8,892 nucleotides of DNA from Clostridia bacterium (GTDB taxonomy: Bacteria > Bacillota_A > Clostridia > Oscillospirales > SIG627): positions 1 to 8,892 of the forward strand of contig JAFVYT010000230.1 of the NCBI GenBank assembly GCA_017508505.1. Direction: 5' to 3'. Both the position numbers and the translations under genes were made by a program. The notes under the pieces were generated by a model. The model did not search any database, was not told the DNA's origin, and saw nothing but the letters and a program-made list of their open reading frames with translations. Below are positions 1 through 6,067 of the stretch, in pieces; the stretch's first letter is position 1, and every line of letters starts with the position of its first letter.

Positions 1-234
1 CTTAATTGCAACGTTTACTTTGCTGATCCATATTGCGCTTGGCAGAAAGGCACCAATGAAAACCTCAACGGCTTACTCCGTGAATTCTACCCTAAGGGTA
101 GAAACCTTTCCAGAGTTAGTCCTACAACATTAAAAAAGAACGTGGCGTTGATCAACGCCAGGCCCAAGAAAGTGTTAGGCTTTAAAAAACCTATTGATTT
201 GTTTGATCTTTGTCTTGCAGAGTGTTGCACTTAG
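1..234 (+). CDS. IS30-family transposase, C-terminal part (5' end outside window)
   Basis: Frame 1 is open from the first base to a TAG at 232-234 and gives 77 residues. The protein would catalyse cut-and-paste or copy-out transposition of an IS30-type insertion sequence through a DDE integrase-fold domain. The stretch KGTNENLNGLLRE (residues 16-28) is the conserved block around the third catalytic acidic residue of IS30 transposases, here Glu20. It is followed by the family-typical ending with INARPKKVLGFKKP. The fragment ends cleanly at a normal C-terminus (AECCT). It is partial only because the window begins inside it, so whether the whole element is intact cannot be judged. It reads toward the lipoprotein genes downstream. 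Confidence 0.9.
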   Translation, partial: LNCNVYFADPYCAWQKGTNENLNGLLREFYPKGRNLSRVSPTTLKKNVALINARPKKVLGFKKPIDLFDLCLAECCT

Positions 235-246
235 TTTGACAATTCA
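1..246 (+). mobile_element. Right end of an IS30-family insertion sequence (boundary approximate)
   Basis: The transposase gene ends at 234. In IS30-family elements the right terminal inverted repeat lies at or just past the stop codon, so the element probably ends within about 10-30 bases, around the GTTGCACTTAGTTTGACAAT stretch (224-243). The left terminus and target duplication are outside the window, so the exact boundary is inferred, not seen. Confidence 0.5.
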
Positions 247-289
247 TCTGCAAAAAAAATTCACTGAATTGCAAATTCCTATTGCAATT
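240..289. repeat. Overlapping inverted repeats between IS end and lipoprotein promoter
   Basis: Two inverted repeats share bases. CAATTCA (240-246) matches TGAATTG (265-271) across 18 bases. AATTGCAA (267-274) matches TTGCAATT (282-289) across 7 bases. The arms overlap at 267-271, so the two structures are mutually exclusive. The right arm of the second covers the -35 box of the downstream promoter. It could be an IS terminal repeat remnant, a regulator site, or chance in AT-rich DNA. Confidence 0.5.
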
Positions 290-310
290 TTGAAATATCT
301 ATTATATAAT
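282..310 (+). promoter_or_regulatory. Sigma-A-type promoter for the lipoprotein pair
   Basis: TTGCAA (282-287) and a perfect TATAAT (305-310) are 17 bases apart. Transcription would start near 317, leaving a leader of about 80 bases. The leader contains a weak GGGGC (329-333) / GCCCC (352-356) pairing. It is the only good promoter between the IS end and the first lipoprotein gene. Confidence 0.7.
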
Positions 311-398
311 AATGTTAGATATCCATAAGGGGCTTTTTATACGCATAGATTGCCCCCGAGATGGTCTATCCATCATCAGCAAAGGACGGTGATCTTCG

Positions 399-854
399 AT
401 GAGGCGCACAGCGTTCCTTCTGATTCTGCTTCTACTCTTCAGCCTCGTCTCCTGCTCCCCGAAGGAAAAGGAGGAAACGAAGACCGAGGAGTCGACTGAA
501 ACGGCGGAACAAACCCGATCAGAGAATGACGAGCCCGAGCTGATTCCTCCGCAAAACGGAGGTCAGGAGGTCGGCGGGATCCAGATCGGCGACAAAAATC
601 CCCCCGAGACCAAGCCCGAAAGCGGCACGACCAATCCCCCCTCCCAAGGTTCCGAGGATGTCCCCACCACCGATGGCCCCTCCCAGGGCGGCACGACCGG
701 CGGTAGCGAGGGTGGCTCCACGGGAAGCGAAGGAGGAAACGGCGGCGGCTCTCAGGGAACAGACAAAGGCGATACTCCCACGCAGGGCGGGACGATTACC
801 CCCGGTAAGCTCCCTTCCGGTGGAGTGGAAACACCTCCTGTCCCCATCCATTAA
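399..854 (+). CDS. Small secreted lipoprotein with a disordered Gly/Ser/Thr/Pro/Glu-rich body
   Basis: This is a 151-residue protein of unknown function. Residues 1-18 are a signal peptide with two Arg then a Leu-rich core, and LVSC places the lipidated cysteine at Cys19, so it should be anchored on the outer face of the membrane. The mature part has no visible folded domain. It begins with a charged Lys/Glu/Thr stretch (about 21-50) and continues as low-complexity Gly, Ser, Thr, Pro and Gln (about 50-145), ending in a Pro-rich tail. AAAGGA (381-386) lies 12 bases before the ATG, a long but usable spacing. A second lipoprotein gene of the same design follows after 20 bases, so the two are probably co-transcribed. 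The body may act as a flexible tether or wall-spanning stalk, but this is a guess from composition. Confidence 0.8.
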   Translation: MRRTAFLLILLLLFSLVSCSPKEKEETKTEESTETAEQTRSENDEPELIPPQNGGQEVGGIQIGDKNPPETKPESGTTNPPSQGSEDVPTTDGPSQGGTTGGSEGGSTGSEGGNGGGSQGTDKGDTPTQGGTITPGKLPSGGVETPPVPIH

Positions 855-874
855 AGAAAGTAGAGGTACATACG

Positions 875-1375
875 ATGAAGCGTTTGATTCTCCCTATTTT
901 GATTCTTGTTTTGCTGACCGGTATTGTTTTGGTTTCCTGCAACGAAGCGGCAGTTGAGACGGAGACGGCCGGAGCTTCCACCGAGGAAGCAACCGAAACC
1001 GTAACCGGCGAAGGCGAGGGCGAAAACAAGCCCGCAACGAAGCCTTCCACCACCGGCACCCGTCCCACTTGGGGCACCATCCCAACCACCACCACAAAGG
1101 CTCCCTCCACTAAGGCTCCCAAGCCTGTCTTCACCACGAAGGTCATTCCTACGAAGGCTCCCTCTCAGGGTAGCGGTAGCGGCAGCGGCAGCGGCACCAC
1201 CACTCCCGGCGAAGATGAGCTTGGTGGCGAAAACGACCTCGACATCAATGAGGCACCCATCCCGGTAGATCCCAAGGAAGAAGTCACCACGACCGAGAGC
1301 GGCGCTCTGGGCGGCAACGAAACTCCCCTGCTCCCCAATAACGTCGTCGGTTTTCTGATTGAAATACTCGGCTAA
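875..1375 (+). CDS. Small secreted lipoprotein with a Thr/Pro/Lys-rich disordered body
   Basis: This is a 166-residue protein of unknown function and the second gene of the pair. The signal peptide (1-21) ends in LVSC, with lipidation expected at Cys22. The mature chain is acidic at first (about 23-48). It then becomes Thr/Pro/Lys-rich, with three TKAP units and a run of Thr (about 60-95), followed by a Gly-Ser dipeptide run (99-106). It ends in an acidic and finally mildly hydrophobic tail (VVGFLIEILG). No catalytic or binding motif is visible. AGAGG (862-866) lies 8 bases before the ATG. A strong terminator begins 11 bases after the stop codon. The organisation matches its neighbour (lipobox plus disordered stalk) but the mature sequences are not clearly alignable, so shared role rather than recent duplication is the safer reading. 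Confidence 0.8.
   Translation: MKRLILPILILVLLTGIVLVSCNEAAVETETAGASTEEATETVTGEGEGENKPATKPSTTGTRPTWGTIPTTTTKAPSTKAPKPVFTTKVIPTKAPSQGSGSGSGSGTTTPGEDELGGENDLDINEAPIPVDPKEEVTTTESGALGGNETPLLPNNVVGFLIEILG
1169..1192 (+). repeat. In-frame hexamer microsatellite GGYAGC x4
   Basis: Four tandem GGYAGC units (two GGTAGC, then two GGCAGC), followed by a decayed GGCACC, encode (Gly-Ser)4 in the second lipoprotein. Because the unit is six bases, copy-number change would keep the reading frame and only change linker length. Confidence 0.8.
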
Positions 1376-1385
1376 TATGCATAGC

Positions 1386-1415
1386 AAAAGCGTCGGTTTA
1401 AGCCGACGCTTTTTT
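1386..1415 (+). terminator. Rho-independent terminator of the lipoprotein pair
   Basis: An 11-bp perfect stem (1386-1396 with 1403-1413), with GCGTCGG/CCGACGC as its GC core and a 6-base loop, ends in a T run (1410-1415). It lies 11 bases after the lipoprotein stop codon. The A4 on the left arm would also give weak termination on the other strand. Confidence 0.9.
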
Positions 1416-1422
1416 GTCCCCT

Positions 1423-1460
1423 AAAAAAGGAGAAGATCCTCTTCGGATCTTCTCCTTTTT
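1423..1460 (-). terminator. Rho-independent terminator of the amino acid ABC operon
   Basis: A 16-bp perfect stem (1424-1439 with 1445-1460) with a 5-base loop. On the minus strand it is followed by a run of six T (complement of 1423-1428) and starts 2 bases after the ATPase stop codon. T5 at 1456-1460 suggests it can work in both directions, so with the neighbouring terminator it insulates two convergent units. Confidence 0.9.
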
Positions 1461-1461
1461 C

Positions 1462-2199
1462 TTACAAGACCTTGGAGAGAAACTCCTTGAGTCTTTGGTG
1501 CTTGGGATTGGTGAAGAATTCAGCGGGAGGAGCTTCCTCCGCGATGATGCCGTCGTGCATAAACATGATGCGAGTTCCCACCTCACGAGCAAAGCCCATC
1601 TCGTGGGTTACCACCACCATTGTCATACCGCTTTCGGCCAAGTTTTTCATAACGTCCAGAACCTCGCCAACCATTTCGGGGTCAAGCGCACTGGTAGGCT
1701 CGTCGAAGAGCATTACCTCCGGCTCCATAGCAAGAGCCCGCACAATGGCAACACGCTGCTTCTGACCGCCCGAAAGCTGACCGGGATAGGCGTCGGCACG
1801 GTCCTCCAGCCCCACGCGACGGAGCAGCTCCATCGCCTTCCGGCAGGCCTCCTCACGACTTTTCTTCAAAAGCTTCATCGGACCGATGGTCATGTTGTCC
1901 AGAATGGTCATATGGGGGAAAAGATTGAACTGCTGAAACACCATCCCCATTTTTTGTCTGTGAAGATTGATGTTGGTTTTAGGATTCGTGATCTCCGCAC
2001 CGTCGAAAAAAATCCTTCCGTCGGTGGGCATTTCCAAAAGATTCAGAGTGCGAAGGAAGGTAGATTTACCTGAGCCGGAGGCCCCGATGATCACCACGAC
2101 CTCTCCCTTGCGGATCTCGGTATGGATGCCCTTGAGCACCTCAAGGTCTCCAAAGCTCTTGACCAAGCCCTCTACACGGATCAAAGCATTATCGGTCAC
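1462..2199 (-). CDS. glnQ: Polar amino acid ABC transporter, ATP-binding protein (GlnQ/HisP type)
   Basis: This is the cytoplasmic ATPase of a type I amino acid importer, hydrolysing ATP to drive uptake through the permease encoded just upstream. All core motifs are present in 245 residues, the usual family length: Walker [10 protein letters not shown] (39-47), Q-loop in [10 protein letters not shown] (87-96), signature LSGGQKQ (142-148), Walker B VMLFDE (162-167), D-loop SALD (170-173) and switch His199. The MTIGP and FFTNP segments are typical of the GlnQ/ArtP group. The start is a GTG at 2199-2197, with AAGGAGG (2216-2210) 10 bases upstream. It overlaps the last 11 bases of the permease gene, which implies coupled translation. 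The symbol is by family resemblance; the true substrate could be another polar amino acid or cystine. Confidence 0.95.
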   Translation of the reverse strand: MTDNALIRVEGLVKSFGDLEVLKGIHTEIRKGEVVVIIGASGSGKSTFLRTLNLLEMPTDGRIFFDGAEITNPKTNINLHRQKMGMVFQQFNLFPHMTILDNMTIGPMKLLKKSREEACRKAMELLRRVGLEDRADAYPGQLSGGQKQRVAIVRALAMEPEVMLFDEPTSALDPEMVGEVLDVMKNLAESGMTMVVVTHEMGFAREVGTRIMFMHDGIIAEEAPPAEFFTNPKHQRLKEFLSKVL

Positions 2200-3565
2200 T
2201 CTTTCTCAGCCTCCTTTCCAAAATCCCCACGAGCTTTGTCAGGATCAACACGATGACAAGGTAAATGAGCGCCACCGCAATCAAAGGCATAAAGGTGCTG
2301 TAGGTGACGGAACGGATCTTCAGACCTCCCTGGGTCAGATCGGCAACACCGATGTAAAATGCCACGGAGGACTCCTTCAAAAGCGTGATAAACTCATTGG
2401 CAAGGCTGGGAAGCACCGCCTTGAAAGCCTGGGGCATAATAAAGTGGATCATACTCTGAGCATACCCGAAGCCAAGGCTTCTTCCCGCCTCCATCTGTCC
2501 CTTGTCAATGGCCATAATGCCGCCACGGACGATCTCCGCCACGTAGGCACCGCTGTTCAGGCCGAAGCACAGAACGGCAGAAAGGAACTTCGGAACACCG
2601 ATGGGAAGCAGAATGACAAAGTAGATGATCAAAAGCTGCACCATAACGGGAGTTCCGCGGATCACCGTCAGATACGCACCGCAGATTTTATTGAGAATGC
2701 CAAGCTTCCCCTCGATTTGATAGGTACAGCGAACGATGGCAACCGCAAAGCCAAGCACGATGCCGAGTACACCTGCCAAAGCAGTAATGGCAAGGGTGGT
2801 ACCCAAGCCCTCTGCAAGGTAGAGCCAACGGCTGTCCTCAACGAAATTGCGGTGGAAGTCGCGCTTCAGGCTCTGCCAAAGCTTCACCAAAGCATTGCCC
2901 GTTTCGGGCTTTGCACTCTCATAATTGATCAGGCTATAGCAATCCTTGATGGCACGGCGAAGGGTTTCACTGTTTTTGATGTCTACCGTCTCGCCCTTGT
3001 ATTCGACCTCAAGGAGGGTATCAACAAAATTAGAAACCTCTACCAAGCCGCCAAAGCAGGTATTGATCACCTCGTCGCTGCGGTAAAGCTCAAACTTGCC
3101 CTCTTCGATTTCGTAAAGGGTCAGTTCAACCTCCCCGGAGATCGGCTCTGCCTCATCCGTTGCCTGTTCAACCAGCTCACGAATCTCAAGGCGAAGGGAG
3201 GTTGCATCCAGCTTTCTCCCCTTTTCCTCACTCTTTTTCAGATAGATGTCGTAGGCAGTCAGGAGGATCTCCTCGTGGCGGCCGCGGAAGGCGGAAAGGA
3301 TATCCACGGAGTTGTATTCACAGGAGAGGATCACGTCCTTTTCCGATCCATAGGAAATGCTCTTAACCGTAACGTCCGATTGCTCTGCCACGGAAACGGC
3401 ACCAAAGGCGCTCTTTTTCGGCAGTTCCTCAAGGGAGGTATCCACCAATGCCTGCGCCTCCTCCAAGGTCAGCTCTCGGGAAACACGGGTATCCAAAAAG
3501 CTGAGCGCCACGATGATGCCGAGGGCAACCACAAGGGCAAGGCCGATTCCGAGCCAAAGAAGCAA
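2189..3565 (-). CDS. Amino acid ABC transporter permease with an extra N-terminal extracytoplasmic domain (5' end apparently frameshifted)
   Basis: This is the membrane channel subunit of the importer. In 458 residues, TM1 is at about 3-23 and an extracytoplasmic region of about 200 residues follows. The HEQRO-type permease domain (about 250-450) then begins [20 protein letters not shown]. It contains [10 protein letters not shown] (303-312) and the ATPase-contacting EAA loop, with Glu359, Gly361, Gly365 and Pro378. Ordinary GlnP-type permeases are only about 215-230 residues, so the N-terminal half is an addition. The open frame can only begin at a TTG (3565), because an in-frame TGA lies at 3595-3593. 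A far better start, ATG at 3596-3594 with GGAG 6 bases upstream, reads into this frame if one A is removed from the A7 run at 3579-3573. The encoded N-terminus would then be a Lys-rich MNKQKGKNKR. The gene may therefore be intact with a sequence error, slipped, or mutated. It overlaps the ATPase gene by 11 bases. Confidence 0.88.
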   Translation of the reverse strand: MLLWLGIGLALVVALGIIVALSFLDTRVSRELTLEEAQALVDTSLEELPKKSAFGAVSVAEQSDVTVKSISYGSEKDVILSCEYNSVDILSAFRGRHEEILLTAYDIYLKKSEEKGRKLDATSLRLEIRELVEQATDEAEPISGEVELTLYEIEEGKFELYRSDEVINTCFGGLVEVSNFVDTLLEVEYKGETVDIKNSETLRRAIKDCYSLINYESAKPETGNALVKLWQSLKRDFHRNFVEDSRWLYLAEGLGTTLAITALAGVLGIVLGFAVAIVRCTYQIEGKLGILNKICGAYLTVIRGTPVMVQLLIIYFVILLPIGVPKFLSAVLCFGLNSGAYVAEIVRGGIMAIDKGQMEAGRSLGFGYAQSMIHFIMPQAFKAVLPSLANEFITLLKESSVAFYIGVADLTQGGLKIRSVTYSTFMPLIAVALIYLVIVLILTKLVGILERRLRKSDR

Positions 3566-3615
3566 CCTCTTGTTTTTTTCCTTTTTGCTTGTTCATAAAA
3601 AACTCCAATAACAAA

Positions 3616-3651
3616 TTTTAAGCAGGAATGATGCTTCACTCCTGCTCAAAA
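3616..3651 (-). promoter_or_regulatory. Intercistronic stem-loop between binding-protein and permease genes
   Basis: On the minus strand, 3651-3636 pairs with 3631-3616 as a 16-bp stem with two G-U pairs and an AGCA loop. GAGCAGGA and TCCTGCTT form its core. It starts 18 bases after the binding-protein stop codon and ends about 20 bases before the presumed permease ATG. There is no real T run after it, so it more likely protects the upstream message from 3' exonucleases, or gives partial termination, than ends the operon. Such hairpins commonly keep binding-protein levels above permease levels. Confidence 0.7.
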
Positions 3652-3669
3652 TCTTGTTTCAAAAAGCGC

Positions 3670-4470
3670 TTACTTAATGTACTTTGCGATAATGGCATCA
3701 ATGGTGCCGTCTGCAATCAGCTCTTCGATGGCTTCATCGATGGCTTCGCGGAGCTTATCGTTGCCCTTCTTGATGCAGGCTGCGTAGTCCTCGTCAGCAT
3801 AAGAGGTATCAAGGATCTTCAAACCGGTGTTGTTTGCAACGTAAGCCTTTGCGGGCTCGTTGTCGATGATCACGCAGTCAATGTCGCCCTGAAGCAGAGC
3901 GGTAACAGCCTCGTTGCCGTTGGGGTAAGCGGTCACGCGGCCCTCGAAATCTTCGCTGGCATAAGCGTCGCCGGTGGTACCGAGCTGAACGCCGATCTTA
4001 TAGGTAGCACCCTCGGCGGAAAGATCCTCAACCTTGGTGATGGCGGAGCCTTCCTTCACGATGACGGACTGAACGCCGCTGGCGTAGGAGATGGAGAAGT
4101 CAACGTCCTCGAGTCTATCGGGGGTCACGGTCATACCGGCCAGACCGAAGTCAGCAGAGCCTTCGTCCACAGCGGTGATGATGGAGTCGAACGCAATGTC
4201 CTGAATCTCAAGCTCAAGACCGAGCTTTCTTGCGATCTTCTCTGCGATCTCAACGTCGATACCAACGATCTTGTCACCCTCGTGATACTCGTAGGGGGGG
4301 AAGTATGCGTTAGTGGCCATGATCAGCTTGCCTTCCTTCACGGTGACGAGCTTCTCTTCCTTCGTCTCTTCAACGGTCTCCTTCTTCTCTTCCGCCTTGC
4401 AGGAGGTCATACCAAGAAGCATGGTGCAGACCATCAAAACGGCGAGAAACAGTGCAAATAGTTTCTTCAT
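3670..4470 (-). CDS. Polar amino acid ABC transporter, substrate-binding lipoprotein (SBP_bac_3 family)
   Basis: This extracytoplasmic receptor captures the amino acid and delivers it to the permease encoded downstream. Residues 1-23 are a lipoprotein signal peptide ending MTSC, with lipidated Cys24, and an acidic/Lys linker follows to about 45. The periplasmic-binding fold starts at KLIMATNAYFPPYEY and continues with the family block IVGIDVEIAEKIARKLG. Arg119 in TVTPDR should bind the ligand carboxylate and Asp203 in IIDNEPA its amino group. The ligand (glutamine, arginine, cystine or other) cannot be read from these alone. Two ATGs are possible. AAGGAG (4484-4479) is 8 bases from the one at 4470 but only 2 bases from the one at 4476, so the inner start is chosen, giving 266 residues; the outer would add Met-Lys. 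It is the first gene of the operon. Confidence 0.95.
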   Translation of the reverse strand: MKKLFALFLAVLMVCTMLLGMTSCKAEEKKETVEETKEEKLVTVKEGKLIMATNAYFPPYEYHEGDKIVGIDVEIAEKIARKLGLELEIQDIAFDSIITAVDEGSADFGLAGMTVTPDRLEDVDFSISYASGVQSVIVKEGSAITKVEDLSAEGATYKIGVQLGTTGDAYASEDFEGRVTAYPNGNEAVTALLQGDIDCVIIDNEPAKAYVANNTGLKILDTSYADEDYAACIKKGNDKLREAIDEAIEELIADGTIDAIIAKYIK

Positions 4471-4510
4471 TTTCATTTCTCCTTATGTAGTGCTTTATTT
4501 TGCTATTATC

Positions 4511-4539
4511 ATAATACACTTCTTTTCCCTTTTCGTCAA
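4511..4539 (-). promoter_or_regulatory. Sigma-A-type promoter of the amino acid ABC operon
   Basis: On the minus strand, TTGACG (4539-4534) and TATTAT (4516-4511) are exactly 17 bases apart, about 40 bases before the binding-protein start codon. No clear operator or riboswitch is visible in the short leader. Confidence 0.8.
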
Positions 4540-4645
4540 GCATTCTTTGCATATTTTTTCACTTTCTCGCATTTTCTCCAAACTCCGCTCCCCTCCCCGT
4601 TTCTTTTTGGTGCCGATATTACAAAGGAAGTAATCTTTTTTTCTA

Positions 4646-4674
4646 TTGTTTTTTATTTTTCGATCTCTTATACA
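4646..4674 (+). promoter_or_regulatory. Probable promoter of the carboxypeptidase gene
   Basis: TTGTTT (4646-4651) and TATACA (4669-4674) are 17 bases apart in very AT-rich DNA, giving a leader of about 85 bases. The area has other TATA-like hexamers (such as 4679-4684), so this is the best candidate rather than a certain one. I saw no convincing sporulation sigma-F or sigma-E promoter, although B. subtilis dacF uses sigma-F. Confidence 0.45.
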
Positions 4675-4764
4675 GCGGTATAAATATACAATTAATTTGC
4701 ATTTTATTCATTTTGTTCTATCGCCGTTTTCCATCGCATACAGTAGGGATAGGAGGATTTGACG

Positions 4765-5931
4765 ATGAAACGGATTTTTGCTTTTCTTTTATCCATTCTT
4801 TTGGGATTCGGGTCTACGGTCCCCTCGGCCTACGCTGTCACGGCGCAGACCGAGGCGGCAGAGAGCACGGCAAAGCTTGCACTCCCCTGCCGCAGTGCCA
4901 TTCTCATTGAGCAGACCACCGGACAGGTTCTCTACGAGGCCAACGCCGACGAGCGTCTCCCCATTGCCAGCGTCACGAAAATTATGACGCTTCTGCTTGT
5001 GATGGAGGCCTTGGAGGCAGGAACCGTACACCTTGAGGATCAGGTCCCCATCAGTGAGCTTGCGGCCTCTATGGGTGGAAGCCAGGTGTATCTGGAGCCC
5101 GGAGAAAGCATCACCCTGGAGGAGGTTTTAAAGGCGGTCTTCGTCGCCAGCGCCAATGACGGTGCCGTCGCCTTGGCCGAGCTGATCTCCGGGAGTGTAG
5201 AGGGCTTTGTAGCGGCTATGAACGAGCGCGCCCGCGCCCTCGGGATGCACGATACCGTCTTTTATAACCCCACGGGGCTGGATGACGTGGAAACGGGACT
5301 TTCCACCGCACGGGACGTGGCCACCATGTCTGCGGCCCTTCTGAGGCACGAAAAGATCTATGATTGGAGCACCATTTGGATCGACTCCATCCGCGGCGGC
5401 GCCTTCGGCCTTTCCAACACCAACAAGCTCGTGCGCTTTTATCCCGGGGCCACGGGACTCAAGACCGGCTCCACCGCCAAGGCAAAATATTGCATCTCCG
5501 CCTCTGCGGAGCGAAACGGTCTGAAGCTCTGCGCCGTTGTGCTGGCCGGAGAATCCAGTCAGGATCGCTTCCAATCGGCAAAGACCCTTCTGGATCACGG
5601 CTTTGCGAACTACGCCTACTATTCTCCCGAGGACATCTCCCCCGAGCCTGTAAAGGTATGGGGGGGAGTCAAGGAAAGGGTCGGTGTTTCGATACCGAAG
5701 GAAGGCTTTCTCCTGCCAAAGAATCAATCCGTCGGGCTCGTTCCGGAAATTCAGCTCGCCTCAGAGGTACAAGCTCCCGTGGAAAAGGGACAGAGCCTTG
5801 GGAAAATTCTGTATAAGAAGGACGGGCAGGTCATCCGGGAGATGCCCCTCTTAGCAGAGGACAGCGTTGAGGCTCTCGGCTATTGGGACGTTTTTTGTAT
5901 TCTGGTGCGGCACTTCTTTGCAGGGATATAA
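4765..5931 (+). CDS. dacF: D-alanyl-D-alanine carboxypeptidase, PBP5/DacF type (peptidase S11)
   Basis: This secreted penicillin-binding protein removes the terminal D-Ala from peptidoglycan pentapeptides, limiting cross-linking. Residues 1 to about 24 are a signal peptide ending in SAYA. The three active-site motifs are present: SVTK (Ser69 nucleophile, Lys72), SAN (129-131) and KTG (233-235). The ASMGGSQVYLEPGE block is typical of the family. A beta-rich PBP5 C-terminal domain spans about 288-365, followed by a hydrophobic/amphipathic tail (WDVFCILVRHFFAGI) that likely docks the protein on the membrane. At 388 residues it matches the usual DacF length. The ATG at 4765 is chosen because AGGAGG (4751-4756) is 8 bases upstream; an in-frame TTG at 4759 would be only 2 bases from it. 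It stands alone, with its own terminator. DacF is the closest recognisable type, but assignment to sporulation cortex rather than vegetative wall is inference. Confidence 0.95.
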   Translation: MKRIFAFLLSILLGFGSTVPSAYAVTAQTEAAESTAKLALPCRSAILIEQTTGQVLYEANADERLPIASVTKIMTLLLVMEALEAGTVHLEDQVPISELAASMGGSQVYLEPGESITLEEVLKAVFVASANDGAVALAELISGSVEGFVAAMNERARALGMHDTVFYNPTGLDDVETGLSTARDVATMSAALLRHEKIYDWSTIWIDSIRGGAFGLSNTNKLVRFYPGATGLKTGSTAKAKYCISASAERNGLKLCAVVLAGESSQDRFQSAKTLLDHGFANYAYYSPEDISPEPVKVWGGVKERVGVSIPKEGFLLPKNQSVGLVPEIQLASEVQAPVEKGQSLGKILYKKDGQVIREMPLLAEDSVEALGYWDVFCILVRHFFAGI

Positions 5932-5973
5932 AAAAATAACGCTTCGTTCCCTCGGGACGAAGCGTTATTTTTT
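5931..5973 (+). terminator. Strong rho-independent terminator of the carboxypeptidase gene
   Basis: A 20-bp stem (5931-5950 with 5954-5973, one G-U pair) with a CTC loop, starting on the last base of the stop codon. It has a run of six T on the right and six A on the left, so it should act on both strands and insulate the metal operon. Confidence 0.93.
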
Positions 5974-5991
5974 CCGTTGAACCCGTACCCC

Positions 5992-6019
5992 TTGACATTT
6001 TCTCTCATTTGCATATAAT
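5992..6019 (+). promoter_or_regulatory. Sigma-A-type promoter of the metal-efflux operon
   Basis: A consensus TTGACA (5992-5997) and consensus TATAAT (6014-6019) are 16 bases apart. Transcription should start near 6026, inside the operator palindrome. A perfect promoter kept silent by an overlapping repressor site fits a metal-inducible operon. Confidence 0.9.
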
Positions 6020-6021
6020 AT

Positions 6022-6043
6022 CATTTGAACAAACGTTCATATG
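6022..6043. promoter_or_regulatory. ArsR/SmtB-type operator palindrome
   Basis: CATTTGAAC (6022-6030) and GTTCATATG (6035-6043) are inverted copies with one mismatch, separated by AAAC. The TGAAC...GTTCA core resembles known SmtB/CzrA-family operators. It covers the expected transcription start, so the repressor encoded next would block initiation and be autoregulated until metal binds. The site assignment is by pattern and position. Confidence 0.75.
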
Positions 6044-6055
6044 AGGAGGTTTGCA

Positions 6056-6067
6056 ATGAATGAGTGA
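6056..6067 (+). other. Three-codon mini-ORF overlapping the repressor start
   Basis: ATG AAT GAG TGA begins 6 bases after GAGGAGG (6043-6049), an ideal spacing. The repressor ATG at 6060 lies inside it, 10 bases from the same site. The two starts are in different frames. The ribosome may start at either, or may finish the mini-ORF and reinitiate at 6060, which would lower or couple repressor synthesis. Confidence 0.45.

Noticed and set aside
1169..1192. Possible CRISPR or VNTR array
   Set aside because: The repeat unit is only six bases, without spacers, and it encodes an in-frame Gly-Ser run. It is a coding microsatellite.
851..1387. 178-codon minus-strand open frame opposite the second lipoprotein
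   Set aside because: Its Gly/Ala/Arg-rich product is the mirror of the low-complexity lipoprotein. The plus frame has a lipobox signal peptide, ribosome binding site, promoter and terminator.
2189..3565. Binding-protein/permease fusion
   Set aside because: The N-terminal domain lacks the SBP_bac_3 motifs that are obvious in the separate receptor gene of the same operon, so a substrate-binding fusion is not supported.
1967..3598. 543-codon plus-strand open frame opposite the ABC permease
   Set aside because: It is the antisense shadow of the permease and part of the ATPase gene. It has no ribosome binding site or recognisable motif, and the minus strand encodes clear conserved ABC subunits.
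3628..4461. 277-codon plus-strand open frame opposite the binding-protein gene
   Set aside because: It is antisense to a well-conserved SBP_bac_3 protein with a signal peptide, a well-placed start and a promoter. The plus-strand product has no family features.
5128..5727. 199-codon minus-strand open frame inside the carboxypeptidase gene
   Set aside because: It is the shadow of a gene with all three PBP active-site motifs, and has no start signals.
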